Source: Saccoglossus kowalevskii (taxonomy: Eukaryota > Hemichordata > Enteropneusta > Harrimaniidae). Taken from it: a stretch of DNA of 28,689 nt. The DNA is taken from assembly GCF_000003605.2 (NCBI RefSeq), contig NW_003122928.1:68598-97286 (forward strand). The letters run 5' to 3'. The notes beneath the pieces were generated by a model. It was not told the origin of the DNA. It worked only from the letters and a program-made list of their open reading frames with translations, and searched no databases. Numbering within the stretch: the first letter of the stretch is position 1; each line of letters starts with the position of its first letter. Shown in pieces: positions 11,340-22,446 of this stretch. Both the position numbers and the translations under genes were made by a program.

Positions 11340-11932
11340 TAGAAGAACCTTCCCAAATAAAAAAAATTCTAAAATTTAAAAACATAAGAGGTAGTCACTA
11401 AACCATGTACTTTCACACTCAAGCAAGAGAATATACATTTGTTGGTGAACTAGCCTTGCACTGTGAGTGTTTTATTGTTTACACTCTGTAAAANNNNNNN
11501 NNNNNNNNNNNNNNNNNNNNNNNNNNNNNNNNNNNNNNNNNNNNNNNNNNNNNNNNNNNNNNNNNNNNNNNNNNNNNNNNNNNNNNNNNNNNNNNNNNNN
11601 NNNNNNNNNNNNNNNNNNNNNNNNNNCTACATACAAAAATACACATAATATTTCTATTTAATTTATTTTATTAAAAACAAAATATTTTAGAAGCATAACA
11701 ATACAACGACTAGATTTGGTGTAACAGTTTGCTCTCAATTCATACTGGAATATTGCCAGCAATAATTAATAAAGCTTGTTCAGAAAATCATTTATTCCCG
11801 ATATCATATTCAATGGCTAGTTCTCAGGATCTACAACAGTAAATAAATAAAGAGAAATCATTGTGATCTCATGTTTTTAGAAGACACAGCAATACAAATT
11901 TTTGAATTGGACCATACCATTTCATACCGGAA
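11340..11932 (-). repeat. Inner hairpin, right arm (contains the assembly gap)
   Basis: Partner of 10647-11299. It begins TAGAAGAACCTTCCCAAAT at the loop and ends at GGACCATACCATTTCATACC. Bases 11494-11626 are unknown. By alignment the gap should correspond to roughly 11064-11160 in the left arm. Confidence 0.9.
11494..11626. other. Assembly gap (133 N)
   Basis: A run of N. It falls inside the right arm of the inner hairpin, consistent with assembly or sequencing trouble at a self-complementary locus. Open frames across it are meaningless. Confidence 0.99.
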
Positions 11933-13025
11933 AGAAACAGATCGCATTATTTTTTTCAAGATAGCTAAATTATTATTTCTTCTCCAACTATCATGTAGAT
12001 ATATATGTCAATTAACACGGAATGGTGGTGAGAGTCGTCTGAAAAACTGTTTTGTTGCCAATGTTCCACTAAATTTGTTTATTCATTGGTTCAATTATTT
12101 TTTACCGGAAATGGCTTTCTGTGTTTACACAGAGATCACGTGACTATACACGTCCATACACACACTATCTTGTCGATTTCATATCCAGTGTGAAATAAGC
12201 TTTCCATCAATATATAGCTTTGTGTTGTTCAGTAAATATTTTATATGAAAATATAAGTTTAGAAAATCAATACCAAAAACGTGTACAGCATTCTTAAACA
12301 AACTAAACAGATATATATATGTTGAGTAATAAATAATAAAAATTGATTTTTTTCCGCAATGTAGCAACAATTCCAGATACCGTCAAAAGTGTTGTGGCCG
12401 ATCTCACTCATTATATATATTTGTGTAATTGCCTCATCGATTTTAAACGCATCCACATTCAAACAAGATCCATGGATTATCATCAGCAGTGTCAGGACCA
12501 TTTAACAGCGCCGCCACCGACAAAGATTGCGACACAAACGACATATGTATGGCTATCAAATGGAAAATTGTGCTTATTATATTTCCTATTACCAGTGACA
12601 ATTGTAATTATAGTATAATTAAGCAATACCCCCCCCCCACGAAATATAGCCTAATTCACGACATACTGTAAAACACGTCTCTTTAGCTAATTTTATTTCG
12701 CTAATTCAAGATGTCGCTAATTCAGAATAAAGTATATTCTCACAATGAAATTATTGGCATTTTAACTAAATTAAGATTTTGTTAATTTGTGTATTGAGTA
12801 AAATTTGCTAAAATGGCATGTTGTTGTTCTGAGTTAAGTTTGTTGATTTAACTTTAAGATTGGATTCTCGCATCGTTTTTGTGACACGTACATGATGTAC
12901 CTTGTCTCAACTCAGTCCGAATGAATGACTTTGCACGTTGGTGTTCTATACTGATCGCTTTAGTTTCTAAAGCGAATATTACAGTTGCTTTCTAAGTGTT
13001 TTCCCGTTCTACCTTACAAATCATA
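11933..13025. other. Right spacer of the nested inverted repeat
   Basis: Mostly non-coding. A minus-strand frame at 12259-12501 starts MVLTLLMIIHGSC, resembling a signal peptide, but has no known domain and decays into low complexity. The segment also holds a C10 homopolymer (12629-12638) and a GCTAATTC-rich patch (12645-12735). Confidence 0.45.
12629..12735. repeat. C10 tract and GCTAATTC-rich degenerate element
   Basis: Ten C residues are followed by repeated CTAATTC-type words: CCTAATTCACGACATACTGT, GCTAATTTTATTTCGCTAATTC, GTCGCTAATTCAG. A similar text, TACCGTAAAAACTATTAATTCACG, occurs at about 18204-18227, so both may be relics of one small non-autonomous element family. The family is not named. 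Confidence 0.4.
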
Positions 13026-16000
13026 AGGGTTATATTAGAGTTATATTATTTACTATATATTAGCTCGCTTGTAACATAATATTATTTTGCTTTGTGATAC
13101 ATAGGGAATGGTCAACCTCCAGGCCATGTGACAGCACTATATCGCTTGGTAACTAATCTGAAACGTCAAGAGAGTTGTGCTTGACCTTTGAACAGCTGAA
13201 CAGTAAAGGTCGCTCCACTGAGAAGTTCAGCCAATACAGGTATGTAACGGTTTCTGCTCACGAACCATCACAATTAACCAGGTAGATAATCATGGTTATA
13301 TACCCATATACATGCTTTCTTATTGATCTAATTCAAGATCAACTTTACAAAAACCGTTGCTTACAAGAAGCATAGTTAATCACATGAACTTAAGGTTCAA
13401 AGTTCAACTCATAACCGTGTATAAACGCGAACGAATATATTCAACTATACAATTTTGATATGTATCACAAGCCTATTATTTAGCTCAATGCCATTGGATA
13501 CAATTTAATCACTAATGAGTGATAACGTCATTAAAACCTGAAGGTATATTATTTCATATTTTTTAAACAGTTTGAAATGACGTCACATCGCCCACGTCGT
13601 GTTGCAATATCGAAACACCAACGGACTACATCAACAGCTCTTCTACAATGTTTTGCAGGCCGAGAAAATTTTTGTTTTCAAAGATATCGCTGATTTTATG
13701 GTAGAAAAATATGACAAAATACCAGACGGATATACACACACTTTTGTGATTCGTGATCCAAATCAAAGTATTTCTAGTTTCTGGAACAAAATAATAAACA
13801 CTGGAGTTTCAACCTTCCCACGTAGGTATTCATATGGAAGCCTTAAACCAGTATTGAATTTATTCACAGAACAAAATCAAACCTGCATATTGACGCTCAC
13901 GATCTGTCTCAGTTTCTTGAAATAGTATTGACACAGTTCTGCGAGCGGATTGGTGTAACATTCAATGAGAAAATGCTTCAATGGGATTCTCAAAACATGG
14001 ATGATTGGCACCCTTTCATAAAACATAACAAAAATGGGGAAACTTGTTTGGTAATGCACTTAAAAGTACTAGTTGTCACCCTCCACCGACCAAGAACACG
14101 CCGATTGATTTGTCAGTCATTCCGGAAAACGGCCTGGTTGCATTAGAAGAATTTAAACCAATTTATGAGTTATTGTACGAGGTACGATTGAAGCCGTACT
14201 AGCTGACACCTCGCCTGCCAGATATACGTAATTAACACTTATAGTATAATTCACGTTCGAAATAACGGGATGATTCCATTGTGAAGTCTTGATAATTACT
14301 GTAGAACTGAATTTGATCTTGATTCCATTAATTCATGAAACCATTATGGCAGGTATTGCATGTTTCAATATCTTGTATATTCAAAGTAAAATAGTACATG
14401 TACACAGTTGTTTGTTTTAATAACCAGACATGTTGAATACTGTACTCTTTATAGATCTAATGTGCCTTTAGATAATAAAGATCCAAGATTGAGAGACAGG
14501 TATTTAACAGTGTAAATATATGTCTATGTGGTGTTGTTGTTTTCTCTTTCAAAATTAATTCTATTAATAGGTTTGCTAATTTTTTGAATTGTGTTCTATA
14601 TACGCTTTTTCGAGATATTGGTGACATTTCACTTCAAATTGCCTTATGCGTGTGGTTAAAATAACTAACATCACTGACGTTAAAAGTTCAAACCAATTTA
14701 GTTTGTGTGTGACCAGCTTATGGGTTATAATATGCCAAAAATTATGCATTTGTTAGACATAGAAGTAGACAGAGTAAAAACACTGATACGTTCGGTAATG
14801 AAAATGTTTCCTAAGATGTGTCAATTAGACAGTAAACCTATATATTGTTACTAATTCCTGTATTATGCAGTATAAAAATTTTTAATATCGAAATAGTGAT
14901 GAGCATAGAGTAATTACCTCGTACATGTACTCAATTGTGTTTAAACATTTTGCTGTATACATGAATGTGTATACAATTCAAGTTATATTATTTATGTAAT
15001 TCCTTAATTCGAAACTTTCTGAGGACAATGAGTAATTATAATCGTTTATTACTATGACGTGATAGTCCGTGTGCATTTTTCATAAGAGTTATTGGTCACA
15101 GTTCACATTGCTGGTTTGATAAATTATTACGCTGCTTCAGGACTTCAATTCACGTTTTTGACATGAAAAGAACAGATCATAGCAGAAGTTAGTATTCTTT
15201 GTTTTTATTAGTTGAGAATCTTTTTCGCTACTTACTCTAGATTCTCAATCGGCAAGATTGTAATTGTTAGGCTATGTTGTTTTCATTTTAATGAATAACC
15301 ACTGAAATATTCATTAAATTGTTGCGACAATCACGTGACAGTCTGCCTTTATTAGACGTTCTTCAATGTCGAGTTATTTGTTAGTTATTGCATATCCGAA
15401 TAAAGTTACCTATTAATTTGTGTATGTCGATATAAAGAGATACAGAGTGTAAATATAAAAAGAAATCCCAATTAAAACAGGAATTCACAAATATTTAACA
15501 ACCACACTATAACAATAAATTGTGTACAAACATGAACACGTATGGCAATTTATAATATATATTACATAATTGGAGTTATAACATGCAGATTCATATTATT
15601 TTCTTTTCAATATAGTTACACGGGACTGGTGTACTCTAGGGCACTGGTCTCCATGCCGACCATAATCTGAAGTCAATGTATGTTGTGGACTTTGGTTTGC
15701 GCAAATACAAAATCCGCGTAGTATGACCTTTTCAGCAGATAATTGCATGTCTCAAACATTTAAACGAGTCTCCTGATGTGTCATATTAATCAGTAACTCA
15801 ATACTGATAAACACGCTGTCAATACATATACAGGCATCCGTATACCCTGAATGTATTAGAAACATTGGCAACCGTTGGAGTCTCTCAAAATCAGACACAT
15901 TGTACACGAATTTGCTCAAGGAGAGAAACATGGATTAATAACTCTTAAAGTTGCATTGTTAGAAATGTTTTGTTTGAAGGCAATGGCATGTTAAGTGATA

Positions 16001-16138
16001 TGTGCACTGTAATAAATGCGGCAGCTACATATTCGCGCATGTTCCGTAACTCTGGTTGTTATTTTTGCATTTAGATTGTCATCAAATCACCGAAACACTA
16101 CTGTCGAAGAATGATCAACATTATCGATTATTACAAAC
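13026..16138 (-). repeat. Large inverted repeat, outer right arm (partner 5086-8432)
   Basis: Reverse-complement partner of the left arm. Besides the sulfotransferase-like copy it repeats about 1.9 kb of 3' flank and about 0.5 kb of 5' flank. One shared flank segment (14700-14852 here, 6405-6611 in the left arm) keeps a similar short open frame containing MGYNMPK and HLLDIEVDRVKTLI. Its differences between arms show no clear protein constraint, so I do not call it a gene. Confidence 0.9.
13577..14202 (+). pseudogene. Sulfotransferase-like P-loop protein, decayed copy (right arm)
   Basis: The ATG at 13577 matches the left copy's start and reads toward HRPRRVAIS and STALLQCFAGRE. A deletion of over 100 bases after that removes the FMEPY and following region seen in the left copy and shifts frame. 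VFKDIADFMVEKYDKI and FVIRDPNQSISSFWN follow. A small deletion after QNQTCI shifts frame again. The C-terminal half is better kept than in the left copy: QFCERIGVTFNEKMLQWDS, MDDWHPF, and in a third frame IPENGLVALEEFKPIYELLY, ending RLKPY and TAG at 14200. With two or more frame breaks it is non-functional. The two copies have independent lesions, so both decayed after the duplication, or the source was partly intact then. Confidence 0.6.
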
Positions 16139-16895
16139 ACAATATTTTATGATTAGTTTAGATTAGCCTGAGTCTATATGCACATCAGATGTTTGACTAG
16201 ATTACTGTATAACAATTATACTTATTTTTTTTTTAAATTGTGACATATATTGTAAGTGAAAAGTACATTTAAAAGCAGAGCCCTTGATGTCTGAATGTTT
16301 GATACTTTGCAACAATCCATTGCACATGTTTATTTTTAGACTGCTGATACAGTCACCGGATTGTGTTGTCAGCAACATTTGATATACAAGCATCTTGTCT
16401 TCCCCGTGGCATAATGGAATGTGTTTAGCTCAGTGTTGTTGGCAATGAAAATAAATATGAGATCATTGACCCGAGTCTCCTACTTTAAATTGGATAAAAA
16501 GTGGTTTATTCCACTATCAAAATTGGCATCCTCTTTACAGTGATTTGTCGGCTATTTTGAGATAACCATTTCGTTGGATACATGTTATTGTTTTCATAGC
16601 CATACTTTTAGTTTTTTGTGTCTAATCAGGTGATATTTGTTCTGCAGCGCTCACATTTATAGGTACAATTTCAATTGAATGCGTGTCTTGGATATGTTAC
16701 TTGATTCTCACTAGACAACAATACTTGATGTCGAGTTAATGCTTTTGCCTTACTTAACTCTTTGGCGACTACAACACCTAGTCTTCAATCAATGCGCATG
16801 AGATAAAAGTAACTGGAATTATAATGAAGCATCGGAATAATACCTTTATTTGATACCTTTTGCAAATTTTAGAGCCCTCGAAAATGCTCTTCGCT
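16139..16895. other. Non-coding stretch, nothing recognised
   Basis: I see no domain-bearing frame, RNA gene or strong repeat. It begins exactly at the outer edge of the large inverted repeat. Confidence 0.5.
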
Positions 16896-16968
16896 GTTAT
16901 CCGGGACTCGAACTGGGGACTAGTTAGCCTGACATGTAGGCGTAATATACCCCGCTGGCCGAACGGCA
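16896..16968 (-). repeat. tRNA-like sequence (possible tRNA-derived SINE or tRNA relic)
   Basis: On the minus strand a box A-like word (CGGCCAGCGGGGTA, around 16962-16949) is followed about 35 bases later by a box B-like word (AGTTCGAGTCCCG, around 16914-16902). A GCCT/AGGC stem sits between them where the anticodon arm would be. The T-stem does not pair properly and the anticodon loop lacks the usual T at position 33, so this is not a functional tRNA gene. The pol III promoter spacing suggests a tRNA-derived SINE or decayed tRNA. No tail repeat was identified. Confidence 0.4.
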
Positions 16969-18200
16969 TTATACCTCATGTTGGGTTTAGAGCACCGCTG
17001 AAGGCGCAGCTCACGCGACTCGTCATGCTCGGGACTCGTAAGTAAATATATATATTTACATATACACCTTCAGGAAATAGTATTCTTACATGTGATTTAA
17101 AATACAATTGCAACTTCAGAACAATAAATTGCCAAAGGTTTTTCAAATGTAAATGTATCACAAAGTGCTAATTGTAGAAACATTTTTGTGCGAGATTAAC
17201 TAAAACACCATTCTTCCTAACTGTTTTATTTTGAAGAACTTCCTAAAACAAACACACGTGTAATGTACGATTGAACAAATTACCATAAATATCATAATTT
17301 TTTTTCAAATTTTTCTCAATCATACGAGTTATGGCGTTATTATTAACATCCTTCCCGGTTCAATGGCCATTTTTTTAGCGTGCGAGTAATAACAGCATCG
17401 CTAATTAATTGTGTCGTCACGGCCGGCATAAATTTTGTTTTACGGAGCTTATTACATATAGGGGAAAACGTGACGAATTAAGGTAGCGACAGGGGAAATC
17501 TGGTCAAATTTTCATGTTTTTTTAATAATCGGTATATCACTTTCTTTTAGTGTATTATTTCAGTACAACTAACAAACAAATAATACTAATGTTATAGAAG
17601 AAAATTGGAGAGAAAACTGAGCACAGCAAGCTGACTTCATTTGCCATTTAAAATGCAAACAACCACTTAATTATTTACATAATCCAAATGATGGATAAAT
17701 TGTGAACAATAGCATTACGTTGCTTCAAGTAATCTGTTGTCTCTGTAGCTCGACTGTTTGCTATTGTAAAGAAAGTCCCATTTTATCACTTACCGTTATA
17801 TTGCCAGTGTCAACAGTTTCCTTATACACACATTCATTATTGGAAGAGCGAACGCACAACACTTTTTTCGGCAAGGTCGTCAAAAAAAGTATTTTGAATC
17901 ATGAGTGAAGAGAAACGGGTCCCACTGAGTGGGTACAGCCGAACATTAAACCCTGTTTCAGATGATTAAGAAGACGCAACTTTTGTACGGAGAAGATTGA
18001 TTTGTATAGTGACAGCGACACTGTCATTTCCGTTGACGAAGAAGTACGCTCGCGCGAGTGACAAACATTTGCTAATTTTAGTGAAATTGGAGTCTGTAAA
18101 CGAGCAAAGTAGCGACATGCTGCCTTGCCCTTTGTGAAAGAAAAGTGGAGTTCGGATAGTGGAGGACATGGACAGACTCCATGGATGGGGCAGGTATTTA
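16969..18200. other. Mostly non-coding; possible transposase N-terminus relic at 17901-18185
   Basis: An ATG at 17901 opens MSEEKRVPLSGYSRTLNPVS and stops after 22 codons. Shifted frames downstream read EDATFVRRR, DLYSDSDT with DEEVRSRE, and KWSSDSGGHGQTPWMG. Acidic Ser/Asp-rich text followed by a Trp-containing segment is reminiscent of the N-terminus of piggyBac-like transposases, but no catalytic region was found. This is a weak suggestion. Confidence 0.2.
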
Positions 18201-18330
18201 CACTACCGTAAAAACTATTAATTCACGGTCTCTTAATTTGCCAACCTATTTCATTCTATTATTATTTGTATATTATTAATTCGCCACGTTAAAAAATAAT
18301 TTGAATCCTATTAATTTGTCATCAATATCG
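18201..18330. repeat. Degenerate TTAATTCRC-rich element
   Basis: TACCGTAAAAACTATTAATTCACGGTCTCTTAATTTGCC-type text and repeated ATTAATTCGCC words resemble the 12645-12735 patch. It is probably another relic of the same small dispersed repeat. Boundaries are approximate. Confidence 0.35.
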
Positions 18331-19453
18331 CCATATAACTTGTTATCAGTATGTGTTTGTCGTCACGACGTATACACTTTACCGATTACCTCAAGTAGCT
18401 GTGACCACCGGCGATCGTCGCAGCAAGCACAGCTTTGACCGAAAAAAAATTCATTCACACATAACAATAAAGTTGTTTTGCTGGATAATTATATAGTAAT
18501 CGAGCAGTAAATAAATATTGTGAATATCTATGATCAGCAATAATATCGAAAATGTACGACAGCCACAGAGTTGAATCGGCATGCGTCTGCTGTTTTGGAA
18601 AGTGAATTCAGTTCTTACAAGCGTCTACTTTGTGGACCACCCGGGTGCGTGAATTGACAATTTCGATTGGCCAAACGTTTGACCGCTTGTCATAATTCCG
18701 TGATCGACGAGATGAGTGGAGCCTGGTTTAAAAACAATGGTTTAACACAAAAACAGGCCCAAGTTACTGTTATGGCGCCGGTGCTGATTGCACGGCTGAC
18801 GGCGTATTTTGCGTTAAACTGAAAGGGCACATGTAAATTTGTTTCGCAAGCAACACATGGCCACGTAAATACCTGCTAGATTCAGATCGCACGGCTTTCT
18901 TTTATTATTTCTAGCCAGTAACGTCAGAGGCAAAAAAACAGTCCCCAGCACGCATATCATTTGGTACAGGATAACTCTTTCTGGGGGATTTTTGTTTGGT
19001 TGCACCAGGATTTTACCACTGCAAGGAATATTCAAACCCAGACCTAACGTGAATTCTTCGTAATGTTTTTGTTGCATTGCCACAGGCAAGCGATGTGACA
19101 GCGCCTACAGAACCGATGCGTCTTAGGTCTCAAAATAATTTATCAGATGTTACAATGACTACTTTCTGATCCCTTCCAGTCATTGTAGATATTATGAGCT
19201 CATTTGAAAATTCAATGTTGTAAATAGATAGGTGCGTGCCAGCTGTGTTTTTAAACGAGATGTGTCACGCAATACAGACTATTTCCTGTCCCCTTCCAGT
19301 CAACAAAAGTGTTTCGTCTTTGCCCAGACAAAAGAATTATTTATTGGTAGTCTGAGGTCTTCGTACACGATATGCTTTTACAAGTGTTTCTTTTGTACAT
19401 CTCCTTTTTCACGGCTGATTTTTCCGTTTTCGTTCATCTCCCCTTGCCAAAAC

Positions 19454-19473
19454 CACGGTTAATAGTAACCGTG
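19454..19473. repeat. Perfect short hairpin CACGGTTA/TAACCGTG
   Basis: Eight-base exact inverted repeat with a 4-base loop (ATAG). It lies in non-coding DNA; no T-run follows and no function is assigned. Confidence 0.7.
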
Positions 19474-20622
19474 CCAAAACAATATAATATACCCGACGGA
19501 ATTGCGTTGAATATCGCAATCACGTGAATACGTAAATTTGGTGACTCTGCAGAAATGTATTTCTCAGGAACGCGTTAGATAGCGTAGTTGTAACTGCAGT
19601 CGCAACTAAACAAAAATGTCTAAAGTTCTAACGGTATAGATAATTTAAACTTAACCTATTGATGTTTGGTTCATCTAATCCGCAAATAAACTAGATACGA
19701 TTAAATAAACAGTAACTATACTTGAGTAGGATGATCCGCCTATGTTTAGCATAACAAAGCATTTGAATTAATGAAGCGAATATGACGCCATGTTGATGAA
19801 CCAGTGCAATGAAATTTCGCAAACACTTATGGATTTTCGCCGATTTCACCCTCCATGCAGTTTGTTGTAATAAAAAAAAACAAGACATATGGTTGCTCAA
19901 TCCTAATACCAATTAAATATCACAATTTCATTAAAGACAAAAGACAAAAATGTGTTATTTTACAACGAACATCCAGGTAAATTAGTTTTTTGTTGTTTCT
20001 TCAGTTCACACATCTGCACTAATTTGAACTTTTCAAGATAAAGTTGGCGGTACTTTCGCAGTACGCACTTGAAATTAACACCAAGTGTTGTCAGGATATC
20101 AAACAATAAAAGTGTCGACGGGGAGAATTTTGCTGCCATTTTTTTTCTTGTTTTATGACCCCGGGACTCATAAGTGTCTTATTTTTTTAAAGAAACAATA
20201 GTATTTATGATAATATTTAAAAAAATAATCACATACAAACGTTCATCGACACTTTATAAGAGCCTTTCACAGCGAAATTATTCTGAAATCCCCAATCAAA
20301 TGGTTAAATCGCTGGGGCAGAACTTTTGGATTTGTTATTTTGACAGGGTCCATTTAATCCCTAGTCACATGATCCCTATGAAAACAATCATTGCAAAATG
20401 TGAATTATCAAATTCCTGAATATTTCAGCTTTCATAAAATATATAGTTTGCTATAAATATGTTTTTGATTTGAGTTGCTCAGATCATTTTAACTAAATGA
20501 CGGGATTTTCTTGGTTACTACATTAAGTATAATACATTATAAGTAAGAACAAATTCTTTTAAAAACTGAATCATGAATAAATAATGTTTGCATACAAATA
20601 TTTTGTTAATTTTTTTTTGTAG

Positions 20623-20638
20623 TTCCTTCCTTCCTTCC
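20623..20638. repeat. (TTCC)4 microsatellite
   Basis: Four perfect TTCC units after a T-rich tract. Confidence 0.9.
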
Positions 20639-21091
20639 AATAGGTAAAATAATCTGAAAGCTTACGTCAGAACAAGGACAAACTTGTCAGGCATACTGTC
20701 ACAAAACTTTGGTTATACCAAAGATGTATCCAGGTCAGATGTTGGGACTGAGGTCGCCGTGTAAAAGATGACCTACCTGACCCTTTACTGACTATGTCAA
20801 CGCCATTTGAAATACAGTGTCATGTCTAATTTGGGTCATTACAACAACAGATTTTCCATGTTTTACTTCTTTCTTTTTACAATTTGGACTGTAATTGGCC
20901 CATTGAAAATACAGTTGTGAAATAAACCGTTTTTAACTCATCATACTACTTGTAACTGTGAATGTTTGGCATTCAGCAGTACTTAGTTCGACCGAAGTTT
21001 ACGAAATGACGGGACGCTGTGGTGCATCTTGTACGTATATACTTATTTAACAGGAGTCACAACACAGAAAACGTTCTGGCGTTCGTTTAAG

Positions 21092-21122
21092 CACCGTCCC
21101 CGCACAGTGTCGTGAGACGGTG
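21092..21122. repeat. 7-base-pair hairpin CACCGTC/GACGGTG
   Basis: Exact 7-base arms with a 17-base GC-rich loop, in an otherwise AT-rich region. Confidence 0.6.
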
Positions 21123-21849
21123 GTTTAGGTTTGTGTGGCGAACAACGATCACCCAACGACTGAAGCTGAAAACATGGATCCCATTATTACAAAGCAATAT
21201 TTTGGTTATATATTTTTTCAGATGTTTTTAATTCGGTATTTTTTTCGATATTTTTCCAAAATTCAACGACTACATTTCTCTAAAAATCATATACTACCGG
21301 TTGTATGTATTTCCGCATTAAACCTGTAGTCAATTCTATGTTCCAGGGCCACTTTGTTTAGTTGTGCCAATTATTAGCCAATATACCATTAATTGCATAT
21401 GCAAATTTTGTGTTTGAACCAATCAAATCGATGGATTAACATAATATGCTGGTATACTATTATTAAGCAATAACCGCTCGCTGAAGGCAGGTATACAACG
21501 AGATAATCGCCCCATAAACTAAAGCAATTCGCGTTAATACATTCGATTGTTTATTTACAAGATCATTGTAACAAATACAATATTCTTTCAGCAGAGGAAT
21601 ATAAAATAAAATTATTCATTGAAAAGTGAGTCCAAAATGAAAACTTCAAAAAATACATGGACGGTAATTTTTTTTTTTTTTTAAATTTTCCAGTACATCA
21701 TATTTATTGGGCACAATAAAACAAATACATGCGATGAAATGCAATAATAAATGAATATTAACTCAACCGAACTTCTACAGATTGTCCAAAAAAAGATTTA
21801 TTGCATCTAGAATAGTATATTTTTTTGCACCGAATTTCAAAGAAAAGCA

Positions 21850-22170
21850 ATCAACCCCAGTATAACACTCGGGGATGAAATCCTCGTGTATAAAATCTGA
21901 GTGACAAAATTCACGAGTAAAAAATGTCAGCAAATATATCCCTGCGTCAAAATTCACGTTAACAACATCCAAACATGGAGCCAAAATAATTTAGATCTAC
22001 TTCAGCATCCATGACCCAGACGACAAAACTTCCAGAAATAAATTCACGCATACAAAATGCCGGCTACAAAATCCCCGTGTACGAAATCCTGGGGATACAA
22101 TTTCCGCTAACAAAATCCCAGCGACAAAAATCGGGGATAACATTTTGTGGGACAAAATTCCTAAGTACAT
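21850..22170 (+). repeat. Quasi-tandem array of a 14-15 base unit (ACAAAATYCNCGNNTA)
   Basis: Successive segments read GAAATCCTCGTGTA, TAAAATCTGAGTGA, CAAAATTCACGAGTA, and later CAAAATGCCGGCTA, CAAAATCCCCGTGTA, CGAAATCCTGGGGA, TACAATTTCCGCTA, ACAAAATCCCAGCGA, CAAAAATCGGGGATA. The unit keeps an AAAAT core followed by a short C/G-rich word every 14-15 bases, with a less regular interval around 21975-22010. I count very roughly twenty degenerate units. Open frames on both strands here (21775-21984 minus, 22011-22214 plus) are by-products of the absence of stops in the repeat, not genes. Confidence 0.7.
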
Positions 22171-22324
22171 TATCTCAGTCTATTCTAAGCAACACTATGA
22201 CCATGGAGTTATAATGAGAAAACAGCACAATAGTTACATGGGGGTAACAAAATTTTGAACAAATAGATAATGTCATGGCAGTGCTCATAACGTGAGCTTT
22301 ACTGGAATTAAAGTTGTTCTTGTT

Positions 22325-22446
22325 CCATTCTCGAACCATGGACGTATTCTATTTTATCTCAAGCTCGAGCGAACGCTCCAATCATGGAAGGTAGTAGAAC
22401 TTCTACTTTCCATGCTGCAGTACACAACTGAATGGTCCGAGAATGG
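22325..22446. repeat. Compact multi-stem inverted repeat (122 bases)
   Basis: CCATTCTCGAACCAT (22325-22339) pairs with ATGGTCCGAGAATGG (22432-22446), 14 of 15 positions. Inside lie two more hairpins: GAGCG-AA-CGCTC (22367-22378) and CATGGAAGGTAG...CTACTTTCCATG (22383-22414, with small bulges). Together they can form a three-way structure. It could be a small structured RNA, a miniature foldback element or chance; no promoter elements were seen. Confidence 0.55.

Larger units (their letters stand above)
18331..21849. other. Gene-free stretch with small structures
   Basis: No recognisable protein domain appears in any frame. It contains a hairpin at 19454-19473, a (TTCC)4 tract at 20623-20638 and a 7-base-pair hairpin at 21092-21122. 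A minus-strand frame of 91 codons (18814-19089) and a plus-strand stretch of about 50 codons ending near 18821 have mixed composition but match nothing I know. Confidence 0.45.

Noticed and set aside
11463-11661. Two open frames running across the N gap
   Set aside because: They are open only because unknown bases were translated as X.
16896-16968. Functional tRNA gene
   Set aside because: Box A and box B words are present, but the T-stem does not pair and the anticodon loop is non-canonical, so it is listed only as a tRNA-like relic.
19985-20130. Possible exon after the strong acceptor-like TTTTTTGTTGTTTCTTCAG
   Set aside because: All three frames after the AG meet stops within about 20 codons and show no domain.
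21775-22214. Open frames of 69 and 67 codons on opposite strands
   Set aside because: They arise from the short-period repeat array, which lacks stops in some phases; there is no domain.
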